This document shows positions 39,944 to 57,115 of a stretch of DNA of 64,000 nt, piece after piece. The stretch covers positions 5,146,001-5,210,000 of the forward strand of contig CAVNZM010000004.1 of assembly GCA_963693365.1 (NCBI GenBank). Direction: 5' to 3'. The stretch comes from Amoebidium appalachense. Its lineage: Eukaryota; Ichthyosporea. The notes under the pieces were generated by a model. That model was given only the letters and a program-made list of their open reading frames with translations. It did no database searches and had not been told where the DNA came from. Each line of letters begins with the position of its first letter. Positions within the stretch are counted from its first letter, which is position 1. The translations under genes and the position numbers were made by a program.

Positions 39944-39951
39944 TTTTTATA
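39944..39951 (-). promoter_or_regulatory. TATA box of the small Cys-containing gene
   Basis: TATAAAAA in the context CCTATAAAAACGCG on the minus strand, 94 bp before the ATG at 39850. Confidence 0.5.
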
Positions 39952-41110
<1,159 letters not shown>

Positions 41111-41318
41111 TTTTTTTTCATCCCGTCTTGTTAAACGTCCTGGAGGTACCCCCGAGGGGCCCTCACAGGAACTTTCCGCCTTGCGGACTCACACAACATG
41201 TACACGACAATACCTTAGTCTTATAGGGTACTAGAGTTGCAGGAAGCTATTGCTACCATGCCGTTACCAATTGCAATCCGAACTACTAGCTAGAACACAC
41301 TTAGTCCCGGGGTGACAC

Positions 41319-41736
41319 TGTTGGAGTGCAGACTTACGCTCACTCCACAATATGTGTATGTTAGCTTTACAATTGGTTCCGTGTACACAGACACACGCTG
41401 ACACTCGATCACCACATGCACATCTGCATAGTTGAGGAATGTTGCCAATTGTGTTTTGACTGCAAACGATTGGTTCACTGGTCCCAGAGATCTCTAAATG
41501 AAAGTAACCAATCCGATTAGCACCTGGCATCCGGATTACATTCCAGACTGCTGCCCCACGGGTATATAAACCACGGCTCTGCCAGGTGCAGAAATGGAGT
41601 TCAGTCATGGAGTTAAGTCATGGAGTTAAGTCATGGAGTTCAGTCATGGAGTTAACACACTGAAAGCAGTAAAAAAACGGGTCAGCGCCCAAGCGCGCCA
41701 CGACGACCCTAGTCACAGCGGACTCTACTTCCAACA
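41319..41736 (+). repeat. TRIM 5' LTR
   Basis: A TATATAAA core at about 41563 would mark U3/R, and a short tandem array of ATGGAGTTNAGTC units (about 41591-41655) lies downstream. The LTR ends CCAACA. Confidence 0.85.
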
Positions 41737-42041
41737 GGGTTATGGGCCCAGACACGACACCGCGGCCTCTAACTTCACGTCCCCTACGACGCCTTGAACG
41801 GAGGAGCCCAGAAACCGACTTCTAGGCTGTACCCTACACCCGCGAGCGTATTTCCGTGAAGTAGAGACTTTCGCTTCCACAAACTCCATCCGCAGCAGCC
41901 TGCGACATCAACGTCAAGTATTCCACTTCATTGGCGGGGCACGCACCACAGTGGAATGCACACCCCGGTCTACCCTGCAAGCAGCCACACTCACTCTCTC
42001 TTCTCTACAGTGGTGTGTACACTTCTCCAATTGGGTAGGGG

Positions 42042-42472
42042 TGTTGGAGTGCAGACTTACGCTCACTCCACAATATGTGTATGTTAGCTTTACAATTGGT
42101 TCCGTGTACACAGACACACGCTGACACTCGATCACCACATGCACATCTGCATAGTTGAGGAATGTTGCCAATTGTGTTTTGACTGCAAACGATTGGTTCA
42201 CTGGTCCCAGAGATCTCTAAATGAAAGTAACCAATCCGATTAGCACCTGGCATCCGGATTACATTCCAGACTGCTGCCCCACGGGTATATAAGCCACGTC
42301 TCTGCCAGGTGCAGACATGGAGTTCAGACATGGAGTTCAGTCATGGAGTTAAGTCATGGAGTTAAGTCATGGAGTTCAGTCATGGAGTTAACACACTGAA
42401 AGCAGTAAAAAAACGGGTCAGCGCCCAAGCGCGCCACGACGACCCTAGTCACAGCGGACTCTACTTCCAACA
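42042..42472 (+). repeat. TRIM 3' LTR
   Basis: Nearly identical to the 5' LTR, with one extra ATGGAGTTCAGAC unit and a few substitutions (for example TATATAAGCC in place of TATATAAACC). Confidence 0.85.
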
Positions 42473-42812
42473 GACACCCCAGCCTCGCCGGTGGTGGGGG
42501 CACTAGCCCTCCCCTCCACTCAAGGCCTACGAATACAATAATTTAGCTACGGGCTCTCATTGGTTCGACTACGGTAGTGGTATGCCAGTCCAGTGTGTTG
42601 TATGTCATGTCCACGGTGGGTATGGGTGTATGATGGAGCGTGGTGGTGCCACGGGGGGAGGGGGGGGGGGGGGGGGGGGGTTGCTACCTAACAGATAGTG
42701 ATTTTGTAACTGCTTTGTAGCCACGGCGTTGTATGCGGCCTCGGATTTGGACGGTTGTGTGGGTTTGTGTGTGTGCCTGCAGTTGGGGCATGCTGGCTGT
42801 GTGTGTGTGTGT

Positions 42813-42867
<55 letters not shown>

Positions 42868-43764
42868 GGGGGGGAGTTTTTTTGGGGGGTTTCGGTGAGG
42901 CTTTGTTTTTCTGTTTACGAGTAGTGTTTGTGTGGTGGTTGTTTTTGCATTTTGGGGTGTGTGTTGTAGTCCGTGGGTACCAGATTCTTAAAAAGAAGAA
43001 ATTCAGTTTCTGCAATCAATACCGCAATTTTTTCTATTATGGCCCGGGTTGGGGTTCGGTGGTACCGGTGGCTGCTAGCAGGTGGCCCATCTGATCGTGG
43101 GCAGAATCCTCGTTCTATCCACTTGCAATTGAGGTCCTCGGGGTCCGGTTGGTCTGCAGCTGTTACCCTCCTATCTATCCTTTACAACCCTGCACGTGCA
43201 AACGGTGCTACTAATGGCACCGTCGATGCCGTGTGCTGGTGTTGTGCCGTGGCGGTTTTTGGGTGCCGGGTGTGCAGCACGTTGTGGATGCGTGTTTGTG
43301 TACATGTGTGCGGTGTATATTGGTACCCAAGGAGATAAAAGGCCTGTCCATGTGAGAGTGGGTGTGCCAGTGGGTGACTGCCTCCCATGATAAATACATC
43401 ATGACGTATGTGTGTGCCGCAACTTCATGTTTACTGCATGTGCATTCTTGTGTTCGTGCGCCATGGTGGTGTGTGCGCATGGGATTGCGTGCATGTGTTT
43501 ATCAGAATATCTGTGTATACATATATGATGTGTGTGTGTGTGTGCGGGTGATTGTGCGTGCGTGTGGGTATGACAGTGTGTGTGCACAGATGTATAGCAT
43601 GTTTCGCTAGTATATATTACATGTACACATTTGTGTGCATTTTGACCGCATTTCAACCGATGATCGATGATAACCGGACGAGAAACTGGGGGTGGGGGGC
43701 AGGGGCCAGCCCCATCCATTGGGGCGAACAGCTAGGGGGAAAGTCGGAATATAATGTGTATGCA

Positions 43765-44528
43765 TGTACAGTGGGCCCACTACTAGCAGCCACCGGCACC
43801 ACCGAAGCCACCACACGGGCCATCATAGGAAAAATCACAGTAGAATTGCAGGCTTTGTTCTTTTTAGAATTTGGCACCCATGCGACGTAACACAACACTC
43901 CCACCTACCCACCCCAAAATGCAAAAATACCACCACACCACCACCACCCGTAGAAAAAAAAACGGCATTACCCAAACACAATGCCCACACAAACACCCCC
44001 CACTCACACACACGGCGGCTCTGTGTGCCGGCACACACACAGACCCACAGTGCCCTGCACACATACAGACCCACAGTGCCCTGCATACACACAGACCCAC
44101 AGTGCCCTGCACACACACAGACCCACAGTGCCCTGCAAACGACATCTTTTAGCTCACAACAGCATTGCCACAAAGTATGTACAACACATTATTAGGAAGC
44201 AACCCCCCACCACCACCACCACACCCCATCATCCACCCCTACCCCCGGGCATTCCACTACTATGCATAGGTCGACCAATGAGAGCCCCTGTTTAACGTTT
44301 ATTATTAGGATTTGATTGGAGAGGAGGACTGGTGCTCTTGCCGGCGTGGCTTGGGTAGTAGCCCTGGGCAAAATGTGTGCTTATAGTTAGGATTGTGAAG
44401 GATGGTGCAGCTTAGCTGAACACAATAGCACCCTAACTAGTGTACTGTCGGTGCTGTGTGTGGTAGACGGTAGTTTCCCTATAGGGCCTCAAAGACCCTT
44501 CGGGAACAAAACGTGATAAAAAAAACTT
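43765..44528 (+). mobile_element. dispersed poly(A)-ended element, right inverted copy
   Basis: The inner end starts near GCCCACTACTAGCAGCCACC; the outer end is GGGAACAAAACGTGATAAAAAAAA, giving an A-tail. It pairs along its length with the left copy at 41118-43095. The copies are separated by about 670 bp of TG-rich DNA. It carries a private 26-bp tandem array. Confidence 0.75.
44033..44137. repeat. 26-bp tandem repeat, 4 copies
   Basis: The unit is AGACCCACAGTGCCCTGC plus eight CA-rich bases, with copies starting at 44041, 44067, 44093 and 44119. It is absent from the left inverted copy, so it arose after insertion. Confidence 0.85.
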
Positions 44529-44628
44529 TATTAAAATATGCATGCATCATCATACGGTATGCGCATTCGGATTCAAAAGTCCAATTCTAGGGAAAGGCTT
44601 GGGGACCCCTGGGGCCGGGGGGGGAGGG

Positions 44629-44660
<32 letters not shown>

Positions 44661-44836
44661 AAATGCACAAGACCGGTTCCCAGGCCGGATGATGAGTCAG
44701 ACTTCGCTACGTGACATAAATAATTATGTGCAAAAAAGAACACACTGGTGCACGTCACATCACCTTATAAGGGGATCTTTGGGGGGAAGGGGAGGAGGGG
44801 CTGAGGGGGAGGGGGGGGGGGGGGGGGGGGGGTCGA

Positions 44837-44868
<32 letters not shown>

Positions 44869-45034
44869 CGACATATATTGTGTATGCACGAAGGCCGGCC
44901 ACACACGGCTTTACAGTCTGAGATGATATATAAGAAGGTGCAGGCATGGCCGGGAAAACGAATCCCAGAGGCCGCTCTTGTGTAGTAACAGTTTTCGCAG
45001 GGGAGGAGGTCCTGGAGCTCGAGGGTATGGGGGA

Positions 45035-45070
<36 letters not shown>

Positions 45071-45382
45071 CGTCCGTGTATACAGTAACTGTAGTCGTGG
45101 GAGGACAGCAGAATTGCAAAACATCAGAACCCTTCCCTGAAATTTTCTTTTAAAGAAATCCCCGGGCCCTGCGTTCCCTGAGAAGAAAAAGTAGGAGGGG
45201 GGACGCGGGGGGGGGGGGGGGGGGGGGGGGGGAGGGATGGTGCGTCGGTGTGTTCATTGGGGGGCTGTAGGATGACTCCCGGGAGACGGACCTAATATTT
45301 ATTCATGTCCTCTAACTGCCCTACCTTCCCGCCTAATATGAATGTGTATGTGTCAATCGCAGATCATATGTATCGGGAATAC

Positions 45383-45421
<39 letters not shown>

Positions 45422-45465
45422 GTGGTGGTGTTTGTGAGTGGTGGTGGTGGGGGGGGGGGGAGGGG

Positions 45466-45504
<39 letters not shown>

Positions 45505-46026
45505 GGGGGGAGGGACACTTGCTGCCATGATTTTCAGCTTTTGTCCTACTCCTTTCACTTGTACAGTCAACGCTCCCTTGATACAAACATGAGGTCAAAA
45601 GATCAAATTAGAAAGATAAGGAGCAGCCTGCGGGTCTAGTTATACTATAGTAGTCAGTTTTACGAGTTACGAGCTACAACAACAGAAAGGGTAACTCGTG
45701 CAGCGATAGAGCTCCATATACAGTGTGCGTCCGCGCGCAAGATTGTCCGCTAACAAGATTCGGTCGACGCCGAGTTTGCCAAAATTTTAAGATTGCGCCG
45801 ACGGGCCTATTTTCAGGGCAATCTTAACTTTTATGTGGGGCGCGGTCGTTAGACTCAGTTCACGGCAACGAGTCCCCCCAAAACCGTAACTTCAGCATTT
45901 TGCGCAGCATTTTTAGCTATTTCCCGTTTCCACTTGCGCTCGGGTTCGAGTCCGGCTCAGCTGTCTTTTCAAAGTTTTTTTTTTTTTGCCCTCCCCTCCC
46001 CCCCCCCCCCCCCCCCCCCCCCCCAA

Positions 46027-46465
46027 AATAAACACACACACACACGCTCTCTCTCTCCAAACGGGGTACACACACACGTACACTGTATAACACACACACA
46101 TATACACACACAGCGGCACGGTATGATAGCCACCGCTTGAACCAGTGCCCCACCGCGTGTTAACACACCAACTTGCACGTGCCATGCCATGTTTCCCTCC
46201 CTTCCCCCCCCCCCCCCCCCCCCCACCTCCCCCCCTCCCCTCCCCCCCCCCCCCCCGACTAGCCCCCCCCCCCCCTCTCCCCCCCCCCCCAAACACACAC
46301 ACACGCTCTCTCTCTCCAAACGGGGTACACACACACGTACACTGTATAACATACACATACACACACACAGCGGCACGGTATGATAGCCACCGCTTGAACC
46401 AGTGCCCCACCACGTGTTAACACACACCAACTTGCACGTGCCATGCCATGTTTCCCTCCCCTTCC
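46027..46465. repeat. 258-bp tandem duplication, 2 copies
   Basis: Both copies run from (CA)n and GCTCTCTCTCTCCAAACGGG, through GCGGCACGGTATGATAGCC, to TTGCACGTGCCATGCCATG and a C-run. The anchor sits at 46046 and 46304. The copies differ by few changes, so the duplication is recent. Confidence 0.85.
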
Positions 46466-46498
46466 CCCCCCCCCCCACCTCCCCTCCCGGACCTGCCC

Positions 46499-46536
<38 letters not shown>

Positions 46537-47289
46537 CCCGGACTAAGATTATGAGGACGGCCAAAACTTGACCCTCTATTTGAAAATTAAGATCCCATCC
46601 CCACCCCCCCCCCAAAAGTGTGGAATTTTGGGCGCGGACGGAAACTGTAATGCAAAGAAAAGAGTAGTAGATGTGCGTGGAATCGGTAACTGTTGAATGG
46701 GGTGCGTGGAATCGGTAACTGTTGAATGGGATGCAATGACCAGCTCAGTCAGGTGGGGCACCATCAAATCTGTAGGGAAATAAACCCTATTTCCCTTTGG
46801 CCCAATGGTGCTGGTGTTTGGATGGGTGGATGCACATCAACGGTCTTGTGTAGCTCTTAAGCAACGTTCTCATCACATATCCACTCGGATCTTCTTAGAA
46901 AAATGTGTAGAGGCTTGTATGTTGATCTGAAAAAGTTGGGATCAAGGTGTAGAGCTTGATGCCAAATATTGAAAAAACTGCGGGCAGGTGCAAGAGAGCT
47001 TGGATGTGGAAAAGAAGTTGTGAGGCCTAGTATTAGTTTGTGGAGCAATCCACGGAGGTGGTGTCACAGGTTGGACAGTGGTTGTAGGGTATAAAAACAG
47101 ATGGATGATGGTGTGACTGTCCACTGGGCAGAACAGATGGAATCTGCTACTGGGTTGTGCTCGTTCAAGTAAACATATACGTTTATAGAATGGGCTTGCA
47201 CGCAACAGACAGCAAGTATGTTCCACCTTACACAAGAACCAGGCCTCCCCGCGCGGAAAGAGGGGGGAGGGGGGGGGGGGGGGGGGGGG

Positions 47290-47580
47290 GGTTGCATGCG
47301 ACATAAAAGTACGAAGTACACAAGAACAACGGATAACACGATGCAGAGTGCAAACCATACATAAAGAGTATGGATAATAAGCAGAGCGCATCCTCAGGGG
47401 GGAGGAGGGGGAGGGTTAGAATGCTGTAGAGTATGAAGTACAGTCATAACGGACTACACAATGTAGAGTCCAAAGCACAAACCAGACATGAATGGGGAAT
47501 AATAGTAGAAGCCCATCCTCAAGGGGGTCACAAGTCATCCACACACAACACCCGAGTTTCAACCCATTCACCTTGTTAAC
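47290..47580 (+). repeat. G-tract-linked dispersed repeat, copies 3 and 4
   Basis: Two adjacent partial units, each after a G-rich tract and each with an ACAATGTAGAGT or CACGATGCAGAGT core. The second extends to ACCCGAGTTTCAACCCATTC. Confidence 0.75.
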
Positions 47581-47799
47581 GAAACCCAACTCAGATGCTG
47601 CTTCGGGGCCCCGACCAAGGGAAACAGCAAAACGTGCATGCACACACAACACTAAACTCCAGAAAAAACATTTTATTTTGTGCCGAGCTAAAACCACACT
47701 GGCACTCAAACAGAACCTTTTATCAAATTGTCATGTAGACCTTCTGATATCTAAACTTAACTTCACCAGTTGTTTTATAAAACCGTTCGAAAGCTGTAG

Positions 47800-48204
47800 T
47801 TATTTGTATGTACAGCATAGTGTCCGGCCGAGCTCTAACCCCATGTCACATTCTAAGTGTGCCCACATCACACCACCTCCCGATAAAGTTTTAAACACAC
47901 CCTTATGCAGTGCCCCTCCCCACCTCACACGGCATAGACACACCCCACAACCCTTCCCCAACTCATTCCTGTAAACACTCGAAACCGCCCACTCCACCTC
48001 CTGCTTGTTGAAAAACAAAAGGTGTGTGCTGTTTGCTTGCTGACATTCTCGCACAACCCCAACACTATTTGTTATATTTTCAGTAAATTGTTCGGTTACA
48101 GAAGAACGTGCTAATCTGTCGTGAGTGCTGAGTGAACTGTTGAAACGTCGCCGTTTTGGAGGCACAACCATACGAATGTGCATGTTTTCAGACCGTGCAA
48201 GCAT
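47800..48204 (-). CDS. hypothetical frame of 134 codons
   Basis: A non-repetitive minus-strand frame starting 120 bp after the G-gamma stop. It is basic at the start (PPKRRRFN), has no recognisable motif or membrane segment, and contains four cysteines in its last third. It could be a real gene, or chance sequence in the 3' flank of the G-gamma gene. I do not recognise it. Confidence 0.2.
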   Translation of the reverse strand: MLARSENMHIRMVVPPKRRRFNSSLSTHDRLARSSVTEQFTENITNSVGVVRECQQANSTHLLFFNKQEVEWAVSSVYRNELGKGCGVCLCRVRWGGALHKGVFKTLSGGGVMWAHLECDMGLELGRTLCCTYK

Positions 48205-48324
48205 AAAAGCGCGAGCTTAAAAGCCCACCCACTTCTTTGCAGCACACCCCTTGCGCAGACTCCCGCCCAGCTTCGCCCGCCTGCCCCAGCTTCTCTTTTC
48301 GTTTCTTCTCCTTCTTATGTTGCC

Positions 48325-48540
48325 CTAGAGAATGGTGCAGCCGCCCCCGCTCTTCTTGGCATACGGGTTGTCCTTATCTTCAAACTTGCCCCACACGGAA
48401 GGAACAAGGGGATCTTTTGTCTCCGAGCAAAACTTCTTCAGCTGTGCAGACGCCTCGGAAACCTTAATACGTGGCAGCTCGAGCTCAGCACGTAGCCGGT
48501 CGTTGGCAGCCTCCAAACGCTGTGTCCTCGCATCTGCCAT
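48325..48540 (-). CDS. heterotrimeric G-protein gamma subunit
   Basis: A complete intronless frame of 71 residues, the usual size for the family. An N-terminal amphipathic helix (residues 1-27, heptad-like, for coiled-coil pairing with G-beta) leads to PRIKVSEASAQLKKFC, the conserved RIKVS-x-A-x-x-L-x-x-[YF]-C core. DPLVPSV and DNPYAKK follow, corresponding to the DPLL and ENPF motifs. The C-terminal CTIL is a CaaX box; its final Leu predicts geranylgeranylation and anchoring to the plasma membrane. The partner would be a G-beta encoded elsewhere. A TATATAG lies about 90 bp upstream on the same strand. Confidence 0.92.
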   Translation of the reverse strand: MADARTQRLEAANDRLRAELELPRIKVSEASAQLKKFCSETKDPLVPSVWGKFEDKDNPYAKKSGGGCTIL

Positions 48541-48624
48541 TTTTGTGGTTTCTGTTCGAACAAAACTCCGTGTATGCCTGTGTCTGCGTAAAAAATATAT
48601 CCAACGGCGTGTCTACAAACCGTT

Positions 48625-48636
48625 GCTATATAGCTA
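48625..48636 (-). promoter_or_regulatory. possible TATA box of the G-gamma gene
   Basis: TAGCTATATAGCAA on the minus strand, roughly 90 bp before the ATG at 48540. The spacing matches the TATA box of the small gene at 39850. Confidence 0.35.
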
Positions 48637-48640
48637 TGAA

Positions 48641-49495
48641 CGGTGAGCAGCAGAATCGCCTGGTTTTTAATGTCCTTCTAACAAGGTGATACGTTTATGT
48701 TGTGCACCGGGGAGTGTCTTTGTCTTCGTAACGAACCCGGAAAAAATAACGTACCGGCTGTGTAAAAAAGAAAATGCATTATTAGCCAGACAACACAGCG
48801 ACGCTCGACCAATCACAATATTGTGCTATTCGCACAGATGATAAATTTGGCTTTAGCGGGTTCAAACTTTTTTAATGTTCGATTATAGTATTTGAATTGG
48901 TTAGTTGTAGTTAATGATTGGATATTTAGGCGTAACCTCAAGGTTTTGTATCGCGCGTTCCAACGCTCCCACTTGGAATGCGTTGAAATTTTCGGCCGCA
49001 AAACTTGTTGACATAGGAAACACGTGTGTGTGTATGTACGTGGAATTTTTTTTTGGGTGTATTTTGGCCTCTTTCTTTCTGTTGTGTTTGTGTTTTTTTA
49101 TGTGTGTATGTGTGTGTGACTGTGGGCGTGTTCGCGTATCCATGTGCGTGGTGCATGTGCGGTGCTCGTTATAGCTTGCAAGACGCAGCCCACATCTGGT
49201 GGCCGGCCTAAAGAAAACTGTTGCTAATAAAGGCCACTGGGCTCGTGAATGAGTCACAGATCCCATGTTTTCTGATGAAAGTTGTTAAATGACTCTACTT
49301 AGATGTGGAGAGGAATGTGTCGTGGAAACGCAAAATCCAGCAGAGTGACCACCGGGCTGGGCTGCCTTTGTCTTTACACAACCGACATCCGTGACTCCTA
49401 CACATCACCGTACACATTGGGAACTTCTTTCCACTTCCTGAGCTTTTACGGTGCTGTGTTCAAGTCTTCGCGGCCTCCGTCTTGGGTCTCGTACT

Positions 49496-49540
<45 letters not shown>

Positions 49541-49592
49541 ACACACATCCAGTTGGATCCACGGTGATGAAGTAGGATCTATGGTGGTGGCC
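48641..49592. other. intergenic region between divergent G-gamma and NATD1-like genes
   Basis: Mostly unique sequence with short frames; a (CA)n of about 16 units lies at 49498-49535, just before the NATD1-like start. I saw no TATA box for the plus-strand gene. Confidence 0.45.
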
Positions 49593-52640
<3,048 letters not shown>

Positions 52641-52641
52641 A

Positions 52642-54419
<1,778 letters not shown>

Positions 54420-54778
54420 CTAGTTGTTTCCAAGGCGCTGGCCCGTGCCCCACGTGTGGCCCCTTGCCGGGGGCGCATTCCTCTGGACCTCCTGCTCACG
54501 GGGGTTGGCCGCACGTGCAAAGGTGCCGTTCATCCCGGCAACTGCCCTCCGCTCGGGGAAATAGTATTTCCTGTGTGCATTTGATAGAAGGCGAGGAGGG
54601 TGGAGAGCGGGAGGGGGGCGATGGAGGGGAGAGGGGGGGGGGGAGGGGGGAGGGGGGGGGAAGGGGCAGAAGAGGTTAGTGAGGAAGGGGAAGCACTGTG
54701 TAATGTATGTCAAAAAGTTGAATTCGAGCTAGCAGCACGGGAACCTATATTCTGGCATGCGCCTCAAAGAGAATGGCT

Positions 54779-54813
<35 letters not shown>

Positions 54814-55015
54814 TGGGGGAGGGGGGTTTGAATGCGGAACACGGTACGAAGTACGCATACACGAAGGACACATGCAAAGACAAACATTCAAGTATGCAAC
54901 ATCAGCCATGCGCACAGTATGCGTCATAAGCAGAGCCCATCCTCAGGGAGGGCCCAAGTCATCAATTGCGTCTGAGTTTCGACCCCTTGGTGGTGGTGGT
55001 GGTGGTGGTGGTGGT

Positions 55016-55052
<37 letters not shown>

Positions 55053-55813
55053 AGAATGCGTTGGAAAACACGAAGCACACCTCCATGACGAATAACGCAA
55101 TGCAGAGTGCAAAGCACACATAAAGAGCATGCATCAAAAGCAGAGCCAACCCTATGGAGGAGATGGGGGAGGAGGGGGAGGGGGGTTTTGAATGCGTCAA
55201 AAAGTACGAAGTACACAAGAACAAACGGATAACACGATGCAGAATGCAAGGGAGGGGGGGGGGGGGGAAGGGGTCATTTCTATGAAGTCATGCATAGTAG
55301 AGATGCAGTTGCAGTTCCAGCGATTCTCTTTCTCTCCGTGTACATGTATCTGCATGGTGTGGGTAGTGGTGTGTCCGTAGTGCTTGCACTCAGCAATTCC
55401 ACAACGGCACGAAAGGAGCCCCTACGTGTGCAAGTATATGTGCATTCGTGGGTCCATGCACGTTGTCGCTACTATAGACGGCAGCCCTACAATCGGTGGC
55501 TCTCTTTACACAGGTTTACGAAAGTTGAAGCTAGAGGGGGAACACTTACAAAAACTCGGGGGTAAAAATGATGGTCTTTCCGTTTGTCTCTGGGTAGAGG
55601 TAGGCCAGGAAATAGTAGAGGTGGCCCACAATCACACCGGCAAGCTCGAGGATGGGGTACCCCCCCATGAGCACGTTGAACCCCATCAGCACCCACGGGA
55701 AGTACATGGCCTGAAGATTTGGGGGGGGGGGGGGGGGGGGGGGGGGAATCCCGGAAATCGGAAAGGGAAAGAATGGTTAATGCTTGGCATTCGTTGAAGG
55801 TGGGGGAAAAAAG

Positions 55814-55881
<68 letters not shown>

Positions 55882-55939
55882 CGTGTGTGTGTGTGTGTGG
55901 GGGGGGGGGGTACCATTTTTTTATTCCTTTTTTTTTTTT

Positions 55940-55970
<31 letters not shown>

Positions 55971-56398
55971 GGTACATAGCAGAACATTGGGAGAAAAAAA
56001 TGCTGATTTTTAAAGACTGGATAACGCTTGGTCTTTGTTGGAAAGGGCAAAAAGAGGAGGGGGGGGGGGGGGGGGGAGATTAAATGAGAAGAAGAGGGGG
56101 GGGGGGAGAGAGGGGGTGGAAGGAGACAGGGAGCGAGGGAGGGAGGAAGGGAGGGAGAACGAGGGGGGGGGGGGGGGGGGGAGGGCACGGGCAAATACAT
56201 CGAAAGGCACTGGAATAGCCAGAAAAAGAAAGTAAAAAAACAAAAAGCGCAAGCATAGTAAAACACAGGATACGACATCACCCAGAGACACACACCACAC
56301 CCAGTCCTTCCACACACAAATCACAACCACACCAACGTATTCTCATATTCTCGTATTCTCGTATTCTACCACACCAACCCACCCCCTCCTCCCCCCCT

Positions 56399-56437
<39 letters not shown>

Positions 56438-56531
56438 CTGGTCCCTCCCCCCTCCCACCATAAACACATGCATGGCTCTACCATCACCAATCTTCCCCCA
56501 TCCCGCAAAACTGCAACACTCACACACCCAT

Positions 56532-56569
<38 letters not shown>

Positions 56570-57013
56570 TCTCCCCCCCCCGCCCCCTCCCCCCTCCCCC
56601 CCGCCGCCCCCCCCCCCCTCCCCCTCCCCTCCCCCCCCTCTTCTTTCTCACTTTCCATCATCCATTCACCACCCCTACGTCAATGCCATGTTCCCTGTGT
56701 CTTCCCTATTCTCCCCTACTCCCCCCCTCCCCCTCTCCCCCTTCCCACAGTCCAAAAAAAAAAAAAAAAAAGATGCACACCCTTCCAACCATCCCCCCCC
56801 CCTTCTCTTCCTCCCATGCAGACGCATACGCCCATGGGCACCCGTCCATCCACCCTATCAACTCAAACTTCCAACCCATATGTCCTCCCCTCCTCTCCCT
56901 CCCCCCTCCAACACACAAACACATTATCCACCCCCCCCCACCTCCCCCCCCCCCCCCTGCCCACCCGGCCCGCGCCCCGCCCCGCCACCACCACCATCGC
57001 TAACCGACCAACC

Positions 57014-57048
<35 letters not shown>

Positions 57049-57084
57049 ACCCCCCCCCCCTCCCCCCACCACCACCCACACACC

Positions 57085-57115
<31 letters not shown>

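Larger units (their letters stand above)
41314..42477 (+). mobile_element. TRIM-type miniature LTR retrotransposon with target duplications
   Basis: Two direct LTRs (41319-41736, 418 bp; 42042-42472, 431 bp) both start TGTTGGAGTGCAG and end CTTCCAACA, with the terminal inverted repeat TGTTGGA/TCCAACA. They flank a 305-bp internal region with no gag or pol. The whole is bounded by GACAC at 41314-41318 and 42473-42477, a 5-bp target duplication. A purine stretch GGGTAGGGG abuts the second LTR as a polypurine tract, and a TGG lies shortly after the first LTR, as a primer-binding site would start. The LTRs differ mainly by one extra 13-bp unit. Such elements need enzymes supplied by a full-length relative. 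Confidence 0.88.
41118..43095 (-). mobile_element. dispersed poly(A)-ended element, left inverted copy (interrupted)
   Basis: Matches the reverse complement of 43765-44528 along its length: the outer end CCCGTCTTGTTAAACGTCC, ACACACTTAGTCCC, CTCTCATTGG, GCATTTTGGGG and the inner end GGTACCGGTGGCTGCTAGCA. On the plus strand it starts after a T-run, so its A-tail is at 41109-41117 and the element reads leftwards. It is split at 41314-42477 by the TRIM element; without that insert it is about 820 bp. Two G-runs (42655-42680, 42817-42866) have grown inside it. No protein is recognisable. It could be the 3' part of a LINE or a long SINE. Confidence 0.75.
44529..48324. other. intergenic repeat-rich region
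   Basis: Holds G-runs (44634-44660, 44810-44867 split by GTCGAC, 45030-45070, 45209-45232), a T-run to G-run composite (45386-45503), a 258-bp tandem duplication (46027-46465), a 29-bp duplication TGCGTGGAATCGGTAACTGT (46671-46729) and dispersed-repeat copies (47290-47580). A 134-codon minus-strand frame is described separately. No other gene was seen. Confidence 0.5.

Noticed and set aside
41264-42331. Repeated minus-strand frames of 60-114 codons
   Set aside because: They are identical because they lie in the two LTRs of the TRIM; they run antisense to it and have no family resemblance.
44020-44140. A short direct-repeat array considered as a CRISPR
   Set aside because: The 26-bp units are contiguous with no unique spacers, and the DNA is eukaryotic.
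45945-45975. A perfect pol III B-box-like GGTTCGAGTCC on the plus strand
   Set aside because: The flanking T-stem does not pair well, and no A box or acceptor stem lies at the proper distance.
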